Assembly: GCF_042466665.1 (NCBI RefSeq)
Contig: NZ_CP162102.1
Span: 8,370,001-8,434,000 of the forward strand
DNA: 64,000 bases
Direction: 5' to 3'
DNA from: Peterkaempfera podocarpi
GTDB taxonomy: Bacteria; Actinomycetota; Actinomycetes; Streptomycetales; Streptomycetaceae
The notes under the pieces are model-generated. The model was not told where the DNA came from. It did no database searches and was given only the letters and a program-made list of their open reading frames with translations. Position numbers and translations under genes: made by a program. Positions 61,114 to 64,000 of the stretch are shown in pieces; within the stretch, counting starts at the first letter, position 1; each line of letters begins with the position of its first letter.

Positions 61114-61448
61114 GAGGAGGGTTCCTTTCGGGCGAGCCGGCCGCCGGGGCCGGCTCGGACGGCGTGTGCGTGGTGGCCGGGCCCGGTCGAGGCCTGGTCC
61201 GCGTACTGGCGTACCTGTCCGGCCGACCCCGACCCCGACCCCGACCCCGCCCCCGGACACCGGGGCCGACCGCGGCCGGCGGGCCGGACACCGGCAGCGC
61301 GGCGAGGATCCCGCCGGAGTGGTCCGGTGCGGGCGCGGCCAGGCAGGCCCGGCCGCGCCCCGGCTCCTCGACCTCAGTGGCGTAGCCGCGCGAGCGCGCC
61401 TCGGTGACGGTTGGGTACCGGGCGTGGTCGGTTTCCCTCCGGGCGGGG
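61114..61448. other. LacI-GH2 intergenic region (335 bp)
   Basis: Contains a short CCCCGA hexamer run (61223-61250) and GC-rich hairpin-forming sequence but no gene. The GH2 promoter may lie here. Confidence 0.4.
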
Positions 61449-62486
61449 TCAGGCTCCGGTGGAGCGGCGCAGCCGCAGCTCGCCGCCGATGGTCAACTGG
61501 GGTGCCACCTCCTCGTTCCGAAGTTGCGCCAGCAACGTGTGCGCGGCGATCTGCCCCATCCGGCGGTAGTCGCAGCGGACTGTGGTCAGGGCCGGGGTGA
61601 CGTAGCTGGCCAGACTGATGTCGTCGAACCCGGCCACGGCCATCTCATCGGGGACCTTCACCCCGTACTCCGCGAGCACGGACAGTCCGGCGATCGCCAT
61701 GAGGTCGTTGGCGTAGAAGATCGCCGTGGGGCGCGACGCCCGGTCGAGGGCGAGGAGTTCGCGGGTGGCCCGCGCGCCGCCGTCGGTGGTGAAGTCGCCC
61801 GTGACCACGGGCCCGGGTTCGAGGCCTGCCTCGACCAGGGTGTCCTCCCACAGCTGTCGGCGGCGTCGGGCGTGACGCAGGCTCGGGGTCCCCGCGACGT
61901 GGGCGATGGTGTGGTGGCCCTGGGCGATGAGGTGGCGGGTGAGCTCGCGGACCAGGTTGGCGCTGCCGGTGCTGACCCACGGGAAGGGGCACGTGCGGGC
62001 CGGTGATCCGGCCACCACGACCCGGGCGCCCAGTCGGCTGAGCCATTCGAAGCGCGGGTCGCGGTGGCGCAGGTCGGTCAGCAGGAACCCGTCGACCCGG
62101 CGCTCGCCGGCCAGTTGCTCGTAGCACTCGCGTTCGGTGTGGGAGTCGGCGACGAACCGCAGCACTGCCGCGTACCCGACCGGGGTGAGTGCGCTCTCCA
62201 CTCCGGCCAGGAACGCTGCGAAGAACGGGTCGAGTTCGAGGAGTTCCGTCGGCCGGCGCAGCACCACCCCCACGGCGTGCGCAGGACCGCCTCTGACGGC
62301 GCGGGCGGCGGTGCTGGGGGTCCAGCTGAGCTCGGCTGCTGCGGCCCGGATCCGCGCCATGGTGCCGGGGCTGATGCCCTTGCCCCCGTTGAATGTGCGG
62401 GACACGGCGCCTTTGGAAACCCCGGCGCGGGCGGCCACATCGGAGATGGTCGGCCGCCGATGTGAGTCCTGTCGCTGTTCGGTCAC
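61449..62486 (-). CDS. LacI-family transcriptional regulator
   Basis: 345 residues. The DNA-binding head TISDVAARAGVSKGAVSRTF is at residues 13-32, with the hinge WTPSTAARAVRGG. The effector domain ends with DEMAVAGFDDISLASYVTPA then LTTVRCDYRRMGQIAAHTLL. GTG 62486 fits the family. Divergent from the sugar-binding lipoprotein gene at 62866; a LacI-type operator overlaps that promoter (62671-62684). It likely controls both the importer and the GH2 enzyme. Confidence 0.92.
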   Translation of the reverse strand: MTEQRQDSHRRPTISDVAARAGVSKGAVSRTFNGGKGISPGTMARIRAAAAELSWTPSTAARAVRGGPAHAVGVVLRRPTELLELDPFFAAFLAGVESALTPVGYAAVLRFVADSHTERECYEQLAGERRVDGFLLTDLRHRDPRFEWLSRLGARVVVAGSPARTCPFPWVSTGSANLVRELTRHLIAQGHHTIAHVAGTPSLRHARRRRQLWEDTLVEAGLEPGPVVTGDFTTDGGARATRELLALDRASRPTAIFYANDLMAIAGLSVLAEYGVKVPDEMAVAGFDDISLASYVTPALTTVRCDYRRMGQIAAHTLLAQLRNEEVAPQLTIGGELRLRRSTGA

Positions 62487-62865
62487 GTGTCCAGGTTAGC
62501 CATCAACAGGCGAGCTGGCACCCAGCAGGTATACCGGTTTCTCAACTCAGCCTCTCCTGCGGCATGGTCCGAAGGCCAAAAAAATCACCCAATCATGGAC
62601 AAATAGGGATGAACAACCCCAGTATGCATGACCATCAACTGGTCGTGAGCAAAGTATTGACCCGTAGTGAGTGAATCGGTTTACTTCCGAGGCGAGTTGG
62701 AGCACGCAGTATCGCTGTCACCCCGTCAGCTCCCTGGCTGGCGGGTCCATGAGTGGCGTCCGGGGAGATCGCGCCTCTTCACTCCCTCGCCGCAACCACC
62801 GGTGCGACCGCACCGCAGGAATCCCCTTGCCGGAAACCCCTGCGCCGAGGACAAGGAGTCACCAC
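62487..62865. other. Divergent control region, AT-rich (379 bp)
   Basis: Markedly AT-rich around 62576-62690, as expected for divergent promoters. Apart from the promoter and operator listed separately, I see no gene. Confidence 0.5.
62657..62685 (+). promoter_or_regulatory. Promoter with overlapping LacI-type operator
   Basis: TTGACC (62657-62662) and TTTACT (62680-62685) are separated by 17 bases. GTGAATCGGTTTAC (62671-62684) is a near-palindrome with central CG, 10 of 14 positions symmetric, covering spacer and -10. Repressor binding would block RNA polymerase. The long leader to 62866 is unusual. Confidence 0.55.
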
Positions 62866-64000
62866 ATGAGATCACCATGGTCCAGAATCGCCGCCTGCTG
62901 CACCGCGGGGATACTCGCGGCCGGCGCAGCCGCCTGCTCGTCCTCGGGCTCCGGCAGCGCCGCCGACGCCAAGGGCGGGAAGGTCACGATCACGGTGACG
63001 GACATGCCTCCGACGACGCAGCCGGCGTCACGCAAGGAGTTCACCGACCGGGTGGCGGCCTTCGAGCGCGCCAACCCGGACATCGACATCAAGCCGACCG
63101 AAGCGGTGTGGGACGCCAAGACCTTCACCGCCCGGCTGGCCGGAGGCCAGCTCGAGACCGTGTTCATCGTGCCGCTCACCGAGCCCCAGGGGCTCATCAA
63201 GCGCGGCCAGATCGCGGACATCACCGACGAGGTGAAGGCACTGCCGAACGCCGCCCAGTTCGACAGTCGCTCGCTGGCTCCGGGCACGGGTGCGGACGGC
63301 CACATCCACGGCCTGCCCACCAGCGAGTACGCCCTCTCCCTGGTCTACAACCGGGAGCTGTTCAAGAAGGCGGGGCTCGACCCGGACAACCCGCCGAAGA
63401 CCTGGGACGAGGTCCGGACCGCCGCTAAGGCGATCTCGGAGAAGACGGGCCTGCCCGGTTACGCGCAGCCGACGACCAACAACACGGGCGGCTGGACGCT
63501 GACCGCCGTGACCTACACCTACGGCGGCGTGGACGAGAAGGAGGAGGGCGGCAAGCAGGTCGCCGCCTTCAATGACGCGCCGATGCAGCAGGCCCTGGAA
63601 TGGCTCAAGGAACTGCGCTGGCAGGACGACTCCATGGGGAGCCAGCAGCTGCGGGACAGCGCGGAGATCCAGAAGTCGTTCTCCGCCGGCCGCATCGGCA
63701 TGATGATCGCGACACCGAGCACCTTCGACGAGCACATCACCAAGTACAACGGTGACCCGGCGATCTACGGCGTCGCCGCGCTGCCCTCGGGGGGCACGCC
63801 GGCCACCCTGTTGGGCGGCAAGATGGCCGTGGTGAACCCGAAGGCCGGCGAAGCCGAGCGCAAGGCCGCGGTGAAGTGGATCGACTACTACTTCCTCACG
63901 GCCAAGCACGACCCGAAGGAGGCAGGTGCGCGGGCGAAGGCGAAGGCCGCGGACGGCATCCCGGTGGGGACACCGACCGTTCCCCTCTACCAGCCCGCCG
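62866..64000 (+). CDS. Sugar ABC transporter substrate-binding lipoprotein (partial, runs off window)
   Basis: An open frame of 378 codons to the window end. Signal MRSPWSRIAACCTAGILAAG with lipobox AAAC. The mature part, VTITVTDMPPTTQPASRKEF, FERANPDIDIKPTEAVWDAK, GLPTSEYALSLVYNRELFKK and WDEVRTAAKAISEKTGLPGY, is a CUT1-type extracellular binding protein. ATG 62866 follows AAGGAG by 7 bases. Permease genes are expected just outside the window. Divergent LacI gene is its likely regulator. Confidence 0.9.
   Translation, partial: MRSPWSRIAACCTAGILAAGAAACSSSGSGSAADAKGGKVTITVTDMPPTTQPASRKEFTDRVAAFERANPDIDIKPTEAVWDAKTFTARLAGGQLETVFIVPLTEPQGLIKRGQIADITDEVKALPNAAQFDSRSLAPGTGADGHIHGLPTSEYALSLVYNRELFKKAGLDPDNPPKTWDEVRTAAKAISEKTGLPGYAQPTTNNTGGWTLTAVTYTYGGVDEKEEGGKQVAAFNDAPMQQALEWLKELRWQDDSMGSQQLRDSAEIQKSFSAGRIGMMIATPSTFDEHITKYNGDPAIYGVAALPSGGTPATLLGGKMAVVNPKAGEAERKAAVKWIDYYFLTAKHDPKEAGARAKAKAADGIPVGTPTVPLYQPA

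Noticed and set aside
61223..61250. CCCCGA hexamer run as a regulatory repeat
   Set aside because: Short low-complexity GC run without symmetry or a link to a promoter.

Overview
The window is high-GC DNA (roughly 70% G+C, strong G/C preference at third codon positions) with Tat-type and lipoprotein signal peptides, LacI/ROK-controlled sugar operons and many secreted multidomain glycoside hydrolases. This points to a Streptomyces or closely related actinomycete, in an accessory, carbohydrate-degrading part of the chromosome with much recent gene traffic. Assignments are by reading motifs and families by eye; no database search was run.

Layout. (1) 1-4143: the 3' end of a LacI-type regulator, then a DUF2264 protein and a heparinase II/III-family protein, translationally coupled. 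(2) 4571-8423: a 3.84-kb Tn3-family transposon with 50-bp imperfect terminal inverted repeats and a perfect 5-bp target duplication. Its own recombination genes are reduced to fragments. It carries an efflux pump, a QorB-like NmrA reductase and a divergent HxlR regulator. (3) 8526-16018: scattered small genes (aldo/keto reductase, an MFS exporter behind a perfect CIRCE operator, a low-GC HAD phosphatase, a frameshifted folD, alpha/beta hydrolase with divergent AraC regulator, NUDIX hydrolase). (4) 16177-28751: an alpha-galactoside/fucoside system. A ROK regulator heads the minus-strand operon ROK, binding protein, two permeases, GH27, GH95 and SGNH esterase, with a GH36 alpha-galactosidase divergent from it. 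(5) 29133-37730: NmrA/LysR pair, LLM monooxygenase remnant, a large Tat-exported metallophosphoesterase with a P-domain, and a three-gene cluster ending in a GMC oxidoreductase. (6) 37920-47463: transposase remnants (ISAs1, IS1380), a PL4 rhamnogalacturonan lyase, a 1038-residue MGH1-like hydrolase, truncated relics, and a formylglycine-generating enzyme (FGE). (7) 47762-55813: an apparent operon ROK, ABC permease, ATPase, binding protein, sulfatase, followed by a secreted GH43. (8) 56336-64000: a PF12831 FAD oxidoreductase converging on a GH2 enzyme, a LacI regulator and the start of another sugar ABC system that runs off the window.

Taken together the region reads as several neighbouring glycan-use modules (galactosides and fucosides, rhamnogalacturonan/arabinan-type pectin side chains, organosulfates). 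Each has its own regulator, and extracellular hydrolases feed ABC importers and cytoplasmic enzymes. FGE at 45725 would activate the cytoplasmic sulfatase at 51895.

Three otherwise conserved genes (folD, the galactoside binding protein, the GMC oxidoreductase) each look interrupted by a single missing base. Sequencing or assembly error should be excluded before calling them pseudogenes. The most notable items are the intact-ended Tn3 element with metabolic cargo, the importer-coupled cytoplasmic sulfatase with an FGE that carries a sulfatase-like CxPxR motif in its own N-terminus, and the CIRCE operator in front of a drug-type exporter.
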